Positions 9,435-20,220 of a stretch of 24,264 nt of DNA are shown here, in pieces. Made by a program: the position numbers and the translations under genes. The stretch is taken from the NCBI GenBank assembly GCA_048213135.1, contig PS015162.1:1-24264 (forward strand). Reading direction: 5' to 3'. This DNA comes from Reclinomonas americana ATCC 50394. Taxonomy: Eukaryota; Jakobida; Jakobea; Jakobida. The notes beneath the pieces are model-generated. The model was not told the DNA's origin. It searched no databases and worked only from the letters and a program-made list of their open reading frames with translations. How positions within the stretch are numbered: the first letter of the stretch is position 1; each line of letters opens with the position of its first letter.

Positions 9435-11067
9435 ATGCTTGTTGACGACGACGATGGCGACTATGTTGTCTCCAGCGAGGACGAGAGCAACGACAGTGAC
9501 GAGTTCATGAGCGACGAAGACGACGAAGATGACGCCGATGATGATGGATTGGAAGTCGAAGTTGTTGAGGAAGATGATGATGATGATGATTATGGAGGGA
9601 AGAAGAAGAGCAAGAAGAAGTCTGTGGGAAAGAAGGCGGCAAAGAAGAAAACGGAGAAAGCAAAGGCGGTGTCGATTGGTGGCAAGAAGGTGAGTGCTCT
9701 CTCTCTGTCTCTCTCTTCTCCTTTCTCTCTCTCGCTCAGTCTCTCTCTGTCTCTCTCTGTCTCTCTTTCTCTCTCTCTCTGCAGGTGATAATCTTCTCTT
9801 GTCTGCAATTCTTCTTGTTTTCTTGTTCTTGTTGTTTTCTCGTTTGTTCTTCTTGTTCTTCTTTTTCTTCTTCGTCTTCTTCTTCTCCTCCTCCTCCATC
9901 TTTCTCCCTCTCCCCTCACTCATCCTCCTCTCTGTCTTCTCCTCTCAGTCTTCTTCTTCTCCTCCTCCTCCTCCTCCTCACTCTCTCCCTCTCCCTCTTA
10001 CTGATTACTGTCTTACAGGTCAAGAGCAGTCAGGGTTCCACTGTCTCCGCCTCCTCCAAGTCGACTGGGGCATCGACACAACAAAAGAGGAAGCCGAGAG
10101 GAGGCAAGACTGCTTCAGTTGCGATTGTTGTTGTCTCTCCTCCTCCTCCTCCTCCCTTCTCCTCCTTCACCTTGTCCTCCTTTCCTCTCCTTTCAGCTCA
10201 TGCGCTTGTGTACACGTTCACAGTACCGGCGACAACACAAGGGTCTTCAGTTTCAGCCGGCGGAACCGCGATGTGGATTTGTGAGACGTGTACAGTGGTG
10301 AGGAAACGCAAGAGAGGGAAGAACGACGGTGCCACGTGCTGTCGCTCACTCGAGTCGTCCCCGCCTTTTCCATGATGCAGCGAATTCTCGAGTCCAGCAT
10401 GGGATCCGGTGGCGAGTCTCTCGACTGCCATCAACTGCGCCAAGTACTTGGATCCAGTCCAGCGCACGCAGACTGTGCGATTTGGACCGAGTGACGGCGG
10501 TTCGCGTCCGCGATGCACCGCGCCGAGTCGTGTGTATGCTCAACCTTGTCTCTCTCTCTCTCTCTCTTCCCTCCCGCCTTCGCAGAGTGCTTCGATGTCA
10601 ATTTCGGTCACTGTGCGTGGGTAGGGCAGGCGCCGTTTGTGGCCGCTGCTGCTGGAGAGCCAATCCGCCAACTCAAGTGGTGCCCCACGCCCACCGAGTC
10701 ACCGCACAGGTGGTTTGTGGCGGATGTGCGGCGAGTAACGGACGCAGAAGACATGGAGTTGACGGTGACCGCCTGCCCGAGTGTCGTGCAGTTGTGGCGT
10801 GTGGAGCGCCAAGACGGGTTGCGTACGACAGTACGTCTCGCACGTGCGAGTTATATCCTGATTGCCAAGAGTACGTGTGCAGTGACCGTCGCCTGGGTGC
10901 CAAATTGGAGGCCTTGTTGTGTCACGATGGAGGGCGCATTCTCGGAATGTCATGGCTGCCCGTGCTGCCGCTGTCAGCACCGGTGAGTTTGATTGATGGG
11001 AGTGGTGAAAGGGAGAAGGAGGGAGTTGTTCTACGTATNNNNNNNNNNNNNNNNNNNNCTATCATCG

Positions 11068-11103
<36 letters not shown>

Positions 11104-12805
11104 CCCCCCCCCGCCCCCCCGTCTCTCTTTCCTCGCCGTCTGTTCGCGCATCGCAGCCACTCTTCACAATTTCTATTCCTCTTCTCCCTTTGTTCTCGCC
11201 TTCTCCTTTCCCCTTTGCTCCACTATCCATTTACCCGGGTTTCCTCTATTACCCACCTTCCCTCTCCCTCCCTCTCCTTCCCTCTCCTCCCTTCTCCTCT
11301 CTCTCTCTTTCTCCTTCTTCCTCTTTCTCTCACACTTGTTGCGCCACAGAATCTCCTCGGGGTCCTCGCTGTGGTCACAGAGAGCGGCGAGCTACAAGTA
11401 TGGGCCATACCCTCCGCAGGTTCATTTCTTGTCACCTTGCTCTCCCCACCCTCTCCCACTCACCCCTCTCCATCTCCCCCTTAGCCGTTCTCATCCACGT
11501 CGACTCCACTCCCTCTGCCGATCACCCACCGGCTCGTTGCCTCGCTCCACACATCGTGGCCTCGTACAACGTCTTGCAGAAGCACGGCTCAATTCCTTCC
11601 GCGGTCGACTGGAAGCCCCTGTTGCGCTCCCAAATCGCGGCCGACAGCGGCGGCGGCGGCGGCAATGGAGATGCTCGTCCACAATATTCAACCACAGCTG
11701 GCTTCCAGCTGGCGATTGGCACATCGCAAGGTTACGCCGCCCCATCAACTTCCCTTTCCACTTGTCTGTTCCTCCGCTCACTTGCCTTCCTCCACCACCA
11801 GGCCACCTCGGCGTGTTTTCCCTGAACGAGCGCACAGGTGGAGATCGCGAGGTGGAACTCGTGTGCACCAGCTTTGTGCGCTCCACCACATGTGCTGTCA
11901 CGGCAGTGTGCTGGGCTCGCGGTGTGTCACCCAGCTTTGTGCTGCTCGGCAACGAAATCGGTGACATGGTGCTGGCCGACGCCGCCGATCCGTACTGGAT
12001 GCCGCTGAGTCGGTTACCACATCGCGGACGCGTCCTCAGTATCGCCTGGCCACTGGAGACCATCTCGCCTGTGTGGACCACCAGTCATTGGCAGCTGCGG
12101 CAGATGCGGAGAGTGCCGAAGCGCATCGCCGTGGGACTCACCGCTCCAGCCATCGACTTGTCGTTGCCCGTGGAGGTCAGTGTGTCAGCGTTAATCATAT
12201 CCACTCTCGTTGACGACTCACTCGTTGGTTGCAGGTCTCGCGTCGCCCGTGCTGGGCCGCCCGTGTGACGGCGTTGGTTCGTTGTTGGGTGTGGGGGGGA
12301 GCTGGTACTGCTTGGTGTGAGACTCACGCCTCCCTTGTTGCAGTCTGTGGCCGCCAGTCCTGCTGCTGACGCCATCGTGGTGTCCACAGCCGAGGGCTTT
12401 CTCGTAGTACAGAGAGCTGTGGAGCGTGAAGTTCTGCTGCGCGTGGTATGTCATCCACTACCGACATCCTTCGTCATTTGCCAGCACTAATGCACAATGC
12501 ACGCAGTCGGTCGACTACACCGGTGAAGACAACTCGCTCCACATAGAGGCGGATCGGTACGGCTGCTCGGCACTCTCGCCACCATTCGAACCACCGGCTG
12601 GCTTGGTGAGGACCAATGTGTGCAGAGAGTGGAGAGGAGTAACTGTGAGGTCCTCTATCGTCTCACTTGCAACGCTCAGATGGTGCTGCCGCCCACCAAC
12701 TGCGCGCTGACGAGTGTCGACGTCGACAGTGAGGCGGCACCGGATGGGTCCACTCTGTTTGCGGCTTCGGCGGCGGCCGGGTGGATATTAATCGGGCACA
12801 TATGA
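9435..12805 (+). CDS. WD40 protein resembling TFIIIC subunit GTF3C2 (TFIIIC110)/Sfc6, complete
   Basis: Exons: 9435-9689, 10019-10117, 10197-10297, 10381-10529 (or -10499), 10586-10817, 10883-10982, 11350-11419, 11485-11730, 11802-12175, 12235-12276, 12344-12445, 12507-12605, 12680-12805; 664 (or 654) residues. The N-terminus is strongly acidic (Asp/Glu runs to about residue 55), then lysine-rich. A divergent propeller follows: SPAWDPVASLSTAINCAKYL, IRQLKWCPTP, GGRILGMSWLPVLPL, LLGVLAVVTESGELQVWAIP, FQLAIGTSQGHLGVFSLNER, TAVCWARGVSPSFVLLGNEI, DPYWMPLSRLPHRGRVLSIA and AIVVSTAEGFLVVQ. An acidic/basic N-terminus plus a propeller with 'LLGVLAVV..SGELQVW' blades and a DPY...RGRVLSIAWP segment is what I recall of the GTF3C2 family, which helps TFIIIC bind RNA polymerase III promoters. 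The assignment rests on memory of family style; another nuclear WD40 protein is possible. The exon 4 end is ambiguous because several GT sites share one phase. Confidence 0.72.
9690..10018 (+). repeat. 329-nt polypyrimidine intron 1 of the TFIIIC-like gene
   Basis: From GTGAGT to TTACAG the sense strand is almost entirely C and T: first (CT)n, then TTC/TCC-rich sequence. A CAG at 9784 could serve as an earlier acceptor, but the sequence after it translates to Phe/Cys/Ser-rich nonsense until the purine-rich exon at 10019. Confidence 0.75.
10983..11349 (+). repeat. 367-nt intron with a 20-N gap and pyrimidine tracts
   Basis: The intron begins GTGAGT, includes CTACGTAT directly before N at 11039-11058, a (CT)n tract at about 11068-11102, a C10-rich run near 11103-11120, then mixed CT-rich sequence to CCACAG. 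Flanking exons join in phase 0 (LPLSAP to NLLGVLAVV). No exon is visible within it. Confidence 0.75.
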
Positions 12806-12853
12806 AGAAGTAATAACGGCGATGAGGAAAATCTAGGCCAGTGCAGTTCATTC

Positions 12854-15800
12854 TCACTGTCGTCGAAGATGGAAGGCGTGGCGTGACGGCCGTCGAGCAA
12901 ACACCATGCGCAGCAGCGACTCCCACAGGTATACCAGCGCAATGTCGGCCATGAGGATGGTGGTCAAACTCATCGAGAACTGGCGATTCGTGGTAACAAT
13001 CGAGTGAGGAATGAGCGCGAGTGGAGAGGCAATGGCGAGAGAAACGCACCGTCCACGACGGGAAGGCGACCAGATCCAGCACGCCATACACTGGCAAAAT
13101 CTGGGTACTCAGCACCAGAATGGTGACCACCGACACGGTCAGTGCCGTTCGCAGTCCCTTGTTCTCCGACAGCGACGCCATAAATGGCCGGCCCTGCGCG
13201 GAAGTGTGAGTTACACACACGGGTATGACCCTCTGCGAAGACGCGAGTGATGCAAACCTGATAGTTGCCAAGGAAGGTGGCGGTGTGGATTGTCATGTTA
13301 AAGAGGTACATGACAGTGTTGAGGAGTGACGGCTTGAAGTCGTCATCCAGAGTCTTTCTGCTCGCGACAACGACGGTGAGGACGCGTCAACAACCCCGTT
13401 TCGCACGTGCGACGCAACATCAGATCCGACGGGGGCGGCGACGCGGCATTAACCATGCCGACGCCAGTGAGCATCAGACCGAGGTGGATGAGGAACTGAC
13501 CACCCACAGACAGCGCCATGTACAGGCTGAGAATGGAGGTTTGCGGACGCTGCGGACTGATGATATTGATGGGCTGCGCCGGAGTGCGTGTGCATGTGTC
13601 AGTGAGAGTGCGGGAAGGAGTGCATAGGTGCATGCACACACCTTGGTGCGGGACAGCAGCATGAAACACGCGGAGAGAATCAACTCCGACACAGTCATTT
13701 GGCTGTTGGGCAGCAAGAGGTGAGACAGATTTCTCCCAACAGGGACCACTTCACAGCGCGCCACGCAACAAATCGCCATACTTGACGCCCTGCATGTACA
13801 GCAGCGACAAGCCGTACGCACTCATCAGCGCATTCACGCCGAGTGTCTTGTACATTTGCACCGTGGTGACCAGAGTGCTGCGACCGCGTCGAATAATGCT
13901 GCACACTGCCCGACCGAAGAACAAGTGAGAGAGTAGGAGGAGGAGTAGGCTGCAACGAGCGATGTGACACGCACCGGCGGCCAGTGATTGGGTGCGGGCG
14001 GCAAAGGGTGCTGCGATGGATGCATCACCGACTTGCACCAGCGGCGAATCCTCCTCAATCACCTCCTCTTCCACCTCCCCCTCTGGATTTGCCGGCGACT
14101 TCGACTCAGCAGCCGACGATTCGCCACCCTCAGTCACTCCCGTCTCCTCCGTCTCGACAGTGCCCGAAGAGCCGGCCGCCGACGAGGAGGCGGCTTTGCT
14201 CCGTGCGCGAGCCTGCAAAAGAGAAGAGAGTGAGGCTCAAGAAGGACGAGGAGAACAGAAGAAGAACAGAGAAGCTCACCTTGCCAACCAGCTCCTTGAT
14301 GTCCTTTTTCGTCGTGGGCCGTGGGGCTTCCTTCTTCGCCGAGGCGGCGGCGCGTGCGGCCAGCAAATGGCCGCCGGCATCAATCGATTTCTTGTGCGTC
14401 TCCGAATTCAACAACGCAATGCCTGCGCGGCACGCAGCGGGTGAGCCGTGTGGACCCACACACACACTCACACTCAATCACGACAAACGCACCAACATTG
14501 GCCTGCTTCAGAGCGCCCACATCGTTGGAGCCGTCGCCACACATCATGGTGACGCAGCCGGTGTGGCGCAGGGCCAACAAAATGCTCTCTTTTTGCTCCG
14601 GCGACACGCGAGCAAAGACGGTGACGAGCTTGGCCACACTAAAAAGAGGGAAGTGAGAGGGAGAGGGAGAGGGAGAGGGAGAGGGAGAGGGAGAGGAGAG
14701 GAGAGGAGAGGAGAGGAGAGGAGAGGAGAGGAGAGGAGAGGAGAGGAGAGGAGAGGAGAGGAGAGGAGAGGAGAGGAGAGGAGAGGAGAGGAGAGGAGAG
14801 GAGAGGAGAGGAGAGGAGAGGAGAGGAGAGGAGAGGAGAGAGGAGAGTACGGACGACGGTAGGAGAACGGNNNNNNNNNNNNNNNNNNNNNNNNNNNNNN
14901 NNNNNNNNNNNNNNNNNNNNNNNNNNNNNNNNNNNNNNNNNNNNNNNNNNNNNNNNNNNNNNNNNNNNNNNNNNNNNNNNNNNNNNNNNNNNNNNNNNNN
15001 NNNNNNNNNNNNNNNNNNNNNNNNNNNNNNNNNNNNNNNNNNNNNNNNNNNNNNNNNNNNNNNNNNNNNNNNNNNNNNNNNNNNNNNNNNNNNNNNNNNN
15101 NNNNNNNNNNNNNNNNNNNNNNNNNNNNNNNNNNNNNNNNNNNNNNNNNNNNNNNNNNNNNNNNNNNNNNNNNNNNNNNNNNNNNNNNNNNNNNNNNNNN
15201 NNNNNNNNNNNNNNNNNNNNNNNNNNNNNNNNNNNNNNNNNNNNNNNNNNNNNNNNNNNNNNNNNNNNNNNNNNNNNNNNNNNNNNNNNNNNNNNNNNNN
15301 NNNNNNNNNNNNNNNNNNNNNNNNNNNNNNNNNNNNNNNNNNNNNNNNNNNNNNNNNNNNNNNNNNNNNNNNNNNNNNNNNNNNNNNNNGGGAGAGGGAG
15401 AGGGAGAGGGAAAAAAGAGAGGGAAGAGGGAAGAGGGAGAAGAAGGAGAGGGAGGGAGTAGGAGAGGGAAGGAGGGGGAGAGGGACAGAGAAGTAGAGAA
15501 ATAAGAAGAAGACGAAAGGAAGAGCGAGGCTATGCATAGCTGTGTTCTTCACTGTGATCATCGTTTCCCTCATCGCTGTGCTCCTCGCTGTGCTCATCGC
15601 TGTGCTCTTTGCTGTGCTCCTCGCTTTGCTCCTCGTGTGCTCCTCGCTGTGCCCCTCGCTGTGTTCATCGCTGTGTTCACGGCCTTCCTCCTTGCTGTGC
15701 TCTGCGCTGTTCTCCTCGCTCTCCCTTCGCTCTTCTCCTCAATCTCTTCCACGCACCGATCCAGCCACTGAGAATCCTGCTCCAATGCTCGCATAATGGC

Positions 15801-18800
15801 CGCGCCAGTCACGCAAATGTCGTAGTCGTTCACCAGCGCTTTCACGTGGTTTGCCGTCCAGCCCTTGTCAACGTACGAGCCGTCAGGAGCTTGCCACACC
15901 AGGACGCCTGCCAGTCGCAGACTCGTGTAAGACGACCGAGGTCACACAACACGCAGCAAAGTCTCCACCAACGCCACCCACCTCCCTCGGTGACGGTGAG
16001 AACAAGGGGTTCACGATTCACCAGCTCGAGTTCGCGTGAAACGTGAATGGCGGTGAGCGGATTGTCTCCGGTGATCATGCACACTTGATGGCCGGAGTCG
16101 AGAATCTGCGTCATGGCAGCGGCGGTGTCTGGCTTCAGCGGGCAGCGGAACACAGCAAAGCCGGCAATCTGCATCTGCGATTCGACTTGCTCGCGCGACA
16201 GGCTGTGCGCCACCTGCCGCAGTTCACTGCGCTTGTCACTAATGGCGGCACCGTCGTCGGTGCGAACTTCTGCGACGCAAGGGTGAGTGCTGTGGCACAC
16301 AATATAAGGCCAGGCGTCACACACACATGCAGCTAGCTTCACCTCGAATCACGCGGTAGGCCAGCGCCAAGACGCGATTGCCGGCATTCATGAGGTCGCG
16401 CACCTGGCGATCGTACCAGGCGGGGACTTCGGCGAGCGCATGCCGCACGGTTTCTGGCGAGCCTTTCATGACGGCGACAAGCAAGAGTGGAGCAGTGCGG
16501 TCGGTCGACGAGGCGACAGCTGCGAGGGGACGACAGGTGAATAAAAGCAAACGAGGGAGCTGCCGCAGACACAAGCACGCAACAGACGACACTGCTCATG
16601 CGCTGAAGACGCGACTGGAAGGCGTGACGCGCGAGGATGCGGACCTCGTTGAGGGTGCCAGCTCGCCGAGTGATGACATCGGCTGCGAAGAAGACAGGGG
16701 AGATGAGGTGAGGAGCCGTCAAATACACGGAGCGTGGTCGCTTCGAACCTTGAGAGATGCCCCAATTGATGTGCTCCAGAGCCGCCTTCTCCATCGGGTC
16801 GCCGACCACGTTGCGATCGAGAAGCACCAACGAGTGGCAGCCAGCAAGCACCCACTGCGCGGATTCCGGAATGGCGTCGCGAGAGCAAATCACTTCACTG
16901 TAAGAAACGGGAAAGCGTGAGTGACATACGTAAGCGTATATCACAACCAAAGCAAACGCGACAGTGCATACGAGAGCGACAAAGACAGTTTCACAGACAG
17001 ATATAAAAACGGACAGACAGACAGATACGAAGACAAAGGCAGAGAGGGAGAGAGAGAGAGAGAGTCAGAGATACAGTCAGAGATACAGAGGCAGACTGAG
17101 ATTGAGATCGAGAGAGAAAGAGAGAGACAGACAGAAAAACACAGACATGAAGAAAGACAGACACAGACATAGAGAAAGAGAGAGAGAGAGAGGAGGGAAG
17201 GCAGACACTCAGACAGACGGAGAGAAGAACGCACTTGTTGCTCTCCTTGTCTCTCCCTCCCCCTCCCTCCTTCCATCTCCGTTCCTCCCTCTACGTCTGC
17301 CTGTCTTTCAACAACCACGAAACTGTGAGGCGGAAGGGACCGCCGAACGTGGAACGACCACACCCTCCATTTGCATCTCGTCCGACGTCAGCGTGCCTGT
17401 CTTGTNNNNNNNNNNNNNNNNNNNNTCCCTGCGCACTGTCAAAGCCCGTGCGCAGAACGTAGCCGACGCAGCCGTTGTCGCCAACTGTGCGGCAACTCAG
17501 ATGTGAATCATAGCAGCCTCTTCTCTTCACACACAGACAGAGCGAAACTCTTCAACGCCTTGTTGCGACGCGCAGGCGACGAGTCGTCGGCACTGCCAGA
17601 GGTCTGCACCAATTCGGTGCCGCCAAAGACCACGTGCAAGCGATCGTGCTTGTCAATATCGACCAGCTCGTCCAGGCCGCGCGATTCGATGCTTTCCTGC
17701 AGCGGCGATGAATGGCGAAGGGTGGGGAGGCGGAAAAATGAAGGGGAAAGATGAAGGGCGGGACATGGAAAACGAAGTGAAAAGATGAGGGTGGGGAGGC
17801 AGAAAACGAAGTGAAAAGATGAAGGGCGGGAGGCGGAGGAAACACGAAGTGAAAAGGCGAAGGGTGGGACACGGAAACACGAAGTGAAAGATGAGGGTGG
17901 GGAGGCAGAAAACGAAGTGAAAAGATGAAGGGTGGGGAGGCGGAAAACTAATGAAGGGTGGGAGGTGGAATCACGAAGAAAACTGTCACTTGAATTTCGC
18001 GCGGTCGTGCGCTGTGTCCCTTACAGTCTATGATTCTCTTTTTTGTGCTCTCTCTCGCGCCCATGCCTGTCTCTGTCTCGCCCTCTCTCTCATCCTCCGA
18101 CTGCCTCTGTCCGTCTATCCCTCACTCTCACACGAACACTCAGCCTGTCAGCCAGTGTCTCTCTCTCTCTCTCATCTATCCACCTATCTCTCTGACTGCA
18201 CGGCTATCCCCAGTGCACTTTGCCTCGCAGTAGCTCTTTCCTATCTTTCTTGCTATCTCTCTCTCTCTCTCTCTCCATATCCCTCTCCCCTACTATCCCT
18301 TGCCCCCCCACTCACCTTCGTGGCGGGCGTCGACTCGCCCGTCAGCATGGCCTCGTTGACTACGGCGTTGCCGGTGAGCAACAGCATGTCACACGGCACT
18401 GTCGTGTTCGAGTGCAAGAAGCACAGATCGCCGGGTACCAGCGTGCCCGCCACCACACTCTTCCAGCGACCGTCGCGGAAGGCATTGATCATGTTCTGCT
18501 TCACGTTGACCACGCGCAACCGATCGAGGTTCTTCTTGCGCGTGGCCACGACTGTGCCCTCAAACACCACCAGCAGGGCGAGCACCAGCAACGAGAAGAG
18601 TACGTAGTCGTCGGCACTCCACAGGAGCACCGAGGCCACCTGCACCAAGAGGGTGAGAAGGAAAATGTAAGGTTGAAGTCTCGCTGCGGTCGTTCTCACC
18701 TGGAAGACAAAGAACGGCGCGACGGCGTGCTCTTTGAAGAGGTCCAGGAACGTCACATTCGGCCATGCGAACTCGTTGTTGCCGTACCACTGCAGCGCCG

Positions 18801-19444
18801 AGACCGCATCCTCGGTCCTCTGTCCAGGATTGGCGGCTGTTTACGAGGGAGATGAGATGCGGACGTTGTTGAGATGACAAGAACGCACAGAGTTGTTGAG
18901 AGCGCACCAGCACCCTCCAGACCCGCCGTCTGCACGTAGTAGCCGACTGTGCGTGGCACTCCCATGTTGCTCGGCACGAACTCGTCCTGCTCAACATCGA
19001 GAACGAATTTGCGGCAGCGGTACACAAAAAACACGTGCATCATGTCGACGTAGGCCAGCGGCATTTCCTCTGCAAGGTCCACACCGACGGAATAAGAAAA
19101 CAAGCAGAGACCTTGGTACTCTCCTTTTTCGCGCACCATCCAGTGGTCGGCCGAGCACACGTGGAATCGACTGCACCGGGACAATCTCACTCTTCATGCG
19201 GCGATCGGTGCCCATGCACACGCGAACGTGCGTGGCGGCGGCCGGAGAGCGAACGCTCTGTGCGGGAGAGATGTTCAAAGGGACGAAGCAGAAGGGACAG
19301 TGAGTGCGAATCGCACCTTGTACGCCACCAGAGCACACATGGCCACCGACCAGTGCGTGCAGAGATGCAGAATGACATGCAATACAGCCACGCCGCCGGC
19401 CACGGAGGTTGTCACGGGTGTCCAGTCCCACACGGCGGTGATCA
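12854..19444 (-). CDS. ATP13A1: P5A-type ATPase (ATP13A1/SPF1), ER membrane; N-terminus missing and one internal gap
   Basis: P5A ATPases use ATP to remove misinserted transmembrane helices from the ER membrane. Minus-strand exons: 19444-19317, 19257-19137, 19069-18908, 18836-18700, 18639-18316, 17696-17549, 17484-17426, gap, 17405-17324, 16897-16749, 16682-16584, 16519-16343, 16269-15982, 15907-15757, 14638-14493, 14422-14280, 14212-13975, 13905-13770, 13702-13642, 13573-13419, 13357-13258, 13193-13050, 12979-12854; about 1,091 residues (human 1,204). Visible motifs are LTGES (actuator domain), KTGTLTSD directly after the gap (phosphorylation site; its Asp is half inside the gap), [22 protein letters not shown] and [12 protein letters not shown]. 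The C-terminal [18 protein letters not shown] matches human ATP13A1 and separates it from P5B pumps. The PPELP membrane segment is hidden by the gap. An apparent frameshift near 19100 resolves as a 67-nt intron (19136-19070). Confidence 0.94.
14639..15756 (-). repeat. P5A intron of about 1.1 kb: (GGAGA)n, 519-base gap and a 12-15-bp repeat
   Basis: The junction [15 protein letters not shown] matches the family, so all of this is intron. It contains (GAGAGG)n then (GGAGA)n from about 14650 to 14850, a degraded edge (AGTACGGACGACGG), N at 14871-15389, GGGAGA repeats to about 15480, and a 12-15-bp repeat based on TCGCTGTGCTCC from about 15570 to 15720. Open frames here are repeat translations. 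Confidence 0.8.
14871..15389. other. Assembly gap of 519 N
   Basis: An N run inside a P5A intron, entered from a (GGAGA)n array and left into GGGAGA repeats. Flanking exons are adjacent in the protein, so no coding sequence need be missing. Confidence 0.99.
16898..17323 (-). repeat. 426-nt P5A intron rich in GACA/GAGA repeats
   Basis: Donor GTTTCG at 17323 and acceptor TACAG ending at 16898 join SAVPSAS to [13 protein letters not shown] in frame. The body on the plus strand is purine-rich: GACAGACA, CAGAGATA and (GA)n blocks from about 16980 to 17220, then a pyrimidine-rich stretch. No coding signal is present. Confidence 0.75.
17406..17425. other. 20-N gap inside the P5A coding sequence
   Basis: The protein reads [13 protein letters not shown] on one side and KTGTLTSDE on the other. 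In ATP13A1 these are separated by roughly 105-110 residues including the PPELP transmembrane segment. Twenty bases cannot hold this, so the N run is a placeholder for at least about 320 bp of coding sequence plus any introns. Confidence 0.95.
17697..18315 (-). repeat. 619-nt P5A intron with a ~36-bp minisatellite
   Basis: The intron lies between ESTPATK and [11 protein letters not shown], both on family. From about 17707 to 17980 the plus strand repeats a unit like AAAGATGAAGGGTGGGGAGG followed by CGGAAAACGAAGTG, with about seven degenerate copies 30-40 bp apart. The rest (18000-18300) is CT-rich with CTGTCTCT and CTATCTCT blocks. Confidence 0.75.
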
Positions 19445-19876
19445 CTGAGGATAGGGAAAGGGAGAGAGAAGGGAGAAGGAGAGGGAGAGTGAGAGGGGAG
19501 AATGAGGGAGAGAGTGCTTGCGAGACTAGTCTGCCTCAAAGATGTACGCAGTGATCTGTCTATTTCATGCAGTGTGAGTGAGACGACGGAGCAACATCTC
19601 TCTCTCTCTTTTCTCTCTCATTGCGAGATTGCATTCAGCTGGTGTATCTCTCACTGTGATAGAGTGTGCGTGCGTCTGCTGTACATCAACACTTGTCTCC
19701 ACTCGTTCCCCTCGTCTCTTGGGTCTGCTGCATCTCATCACTTGTCTCCACAGTTCTGCATGCTCTCTCTCTCTCTCTCACACACACACACTCTTTCTTT
19801 CTTTCTCTTCACATTCAGTGTGAGAGAGCATGAATCACCTCAACGCTTGTCTCCACAGCATCACCCGCATCTCTCA

Positions 19877-19916
<40 letters not shown>

Positions 19917-20126
19917 TCACTTGTCTCCACAACGCGCACATTTCTCACTCTCACACTCAAGCTTCGTGCATACACGACTGCTGAGTGCACCATCTCATCA
20001 CTGACTCCATAGTGTCACCCTGCTGTCTCCTGCCACTTGCAACGTTCCACGCATCGACGTGCAGCATGAGAGTACACGTGTTCTCTCTATATGTGCACTT
20101 GTGTGTGTGTGTGTGTGCGTGACTGC

Positions 20127-20164
<38 letters not shown>

Positions 20165-20220
20165 NNNNNNNNNNNNNNNNNNNNGTCTCTGTCTCTGTCT
20201 CTGTCTCTGTCTCCGTGCAG
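19445..20220. other. Divergent region between the P5A ATPase and the acyltransferase; no exon found
   Basis: Both neighbouring genes lack their N-terminal exons, which should lie here. I see only simple sequence: CT/GA tracts, a (GA)n run at 19886-19912, (GT)n at 20100-20118, (CT)n to 20164, a 20-N gap at 20165-20184 and (GTCTCT)n before the acceptor at 20220. A loose repeat built on ATCACTTGTCTCCAC occurs near 19688, 19736, 19848, 19916 and 19998. The missing exons are probably in sequence lost at the 20-N join. Confidence 0.7.

Noticed and set aside
12606-12625. A 20-nt intron in the TFIIIC-like gene that would keep RVERSNCEVLYRLTCNAQ as coding
   Set aside because: The frame works, but 20 nt is far below the 48-75 nt minimum elsewhere; GTGAGG to CTCAG at 12679 gives a normal 74-nt intron. 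Transcript data could reopen it.
14650-14850. CRISPR-like or regularly spaced repeat array
   Set aside because: The repeats are uninterrupted 5-6-base microsatellite units without unique spacers.
19070-19160. Apparent frameshift in the P5A ATPase between [11 protein letters not shown] and [11 protein letters not shown]
   Set aside because: A GTGCGC donor at 19136 and CAG at 19070 give a 67-nt intron and restore the frame; no mutation is needed.
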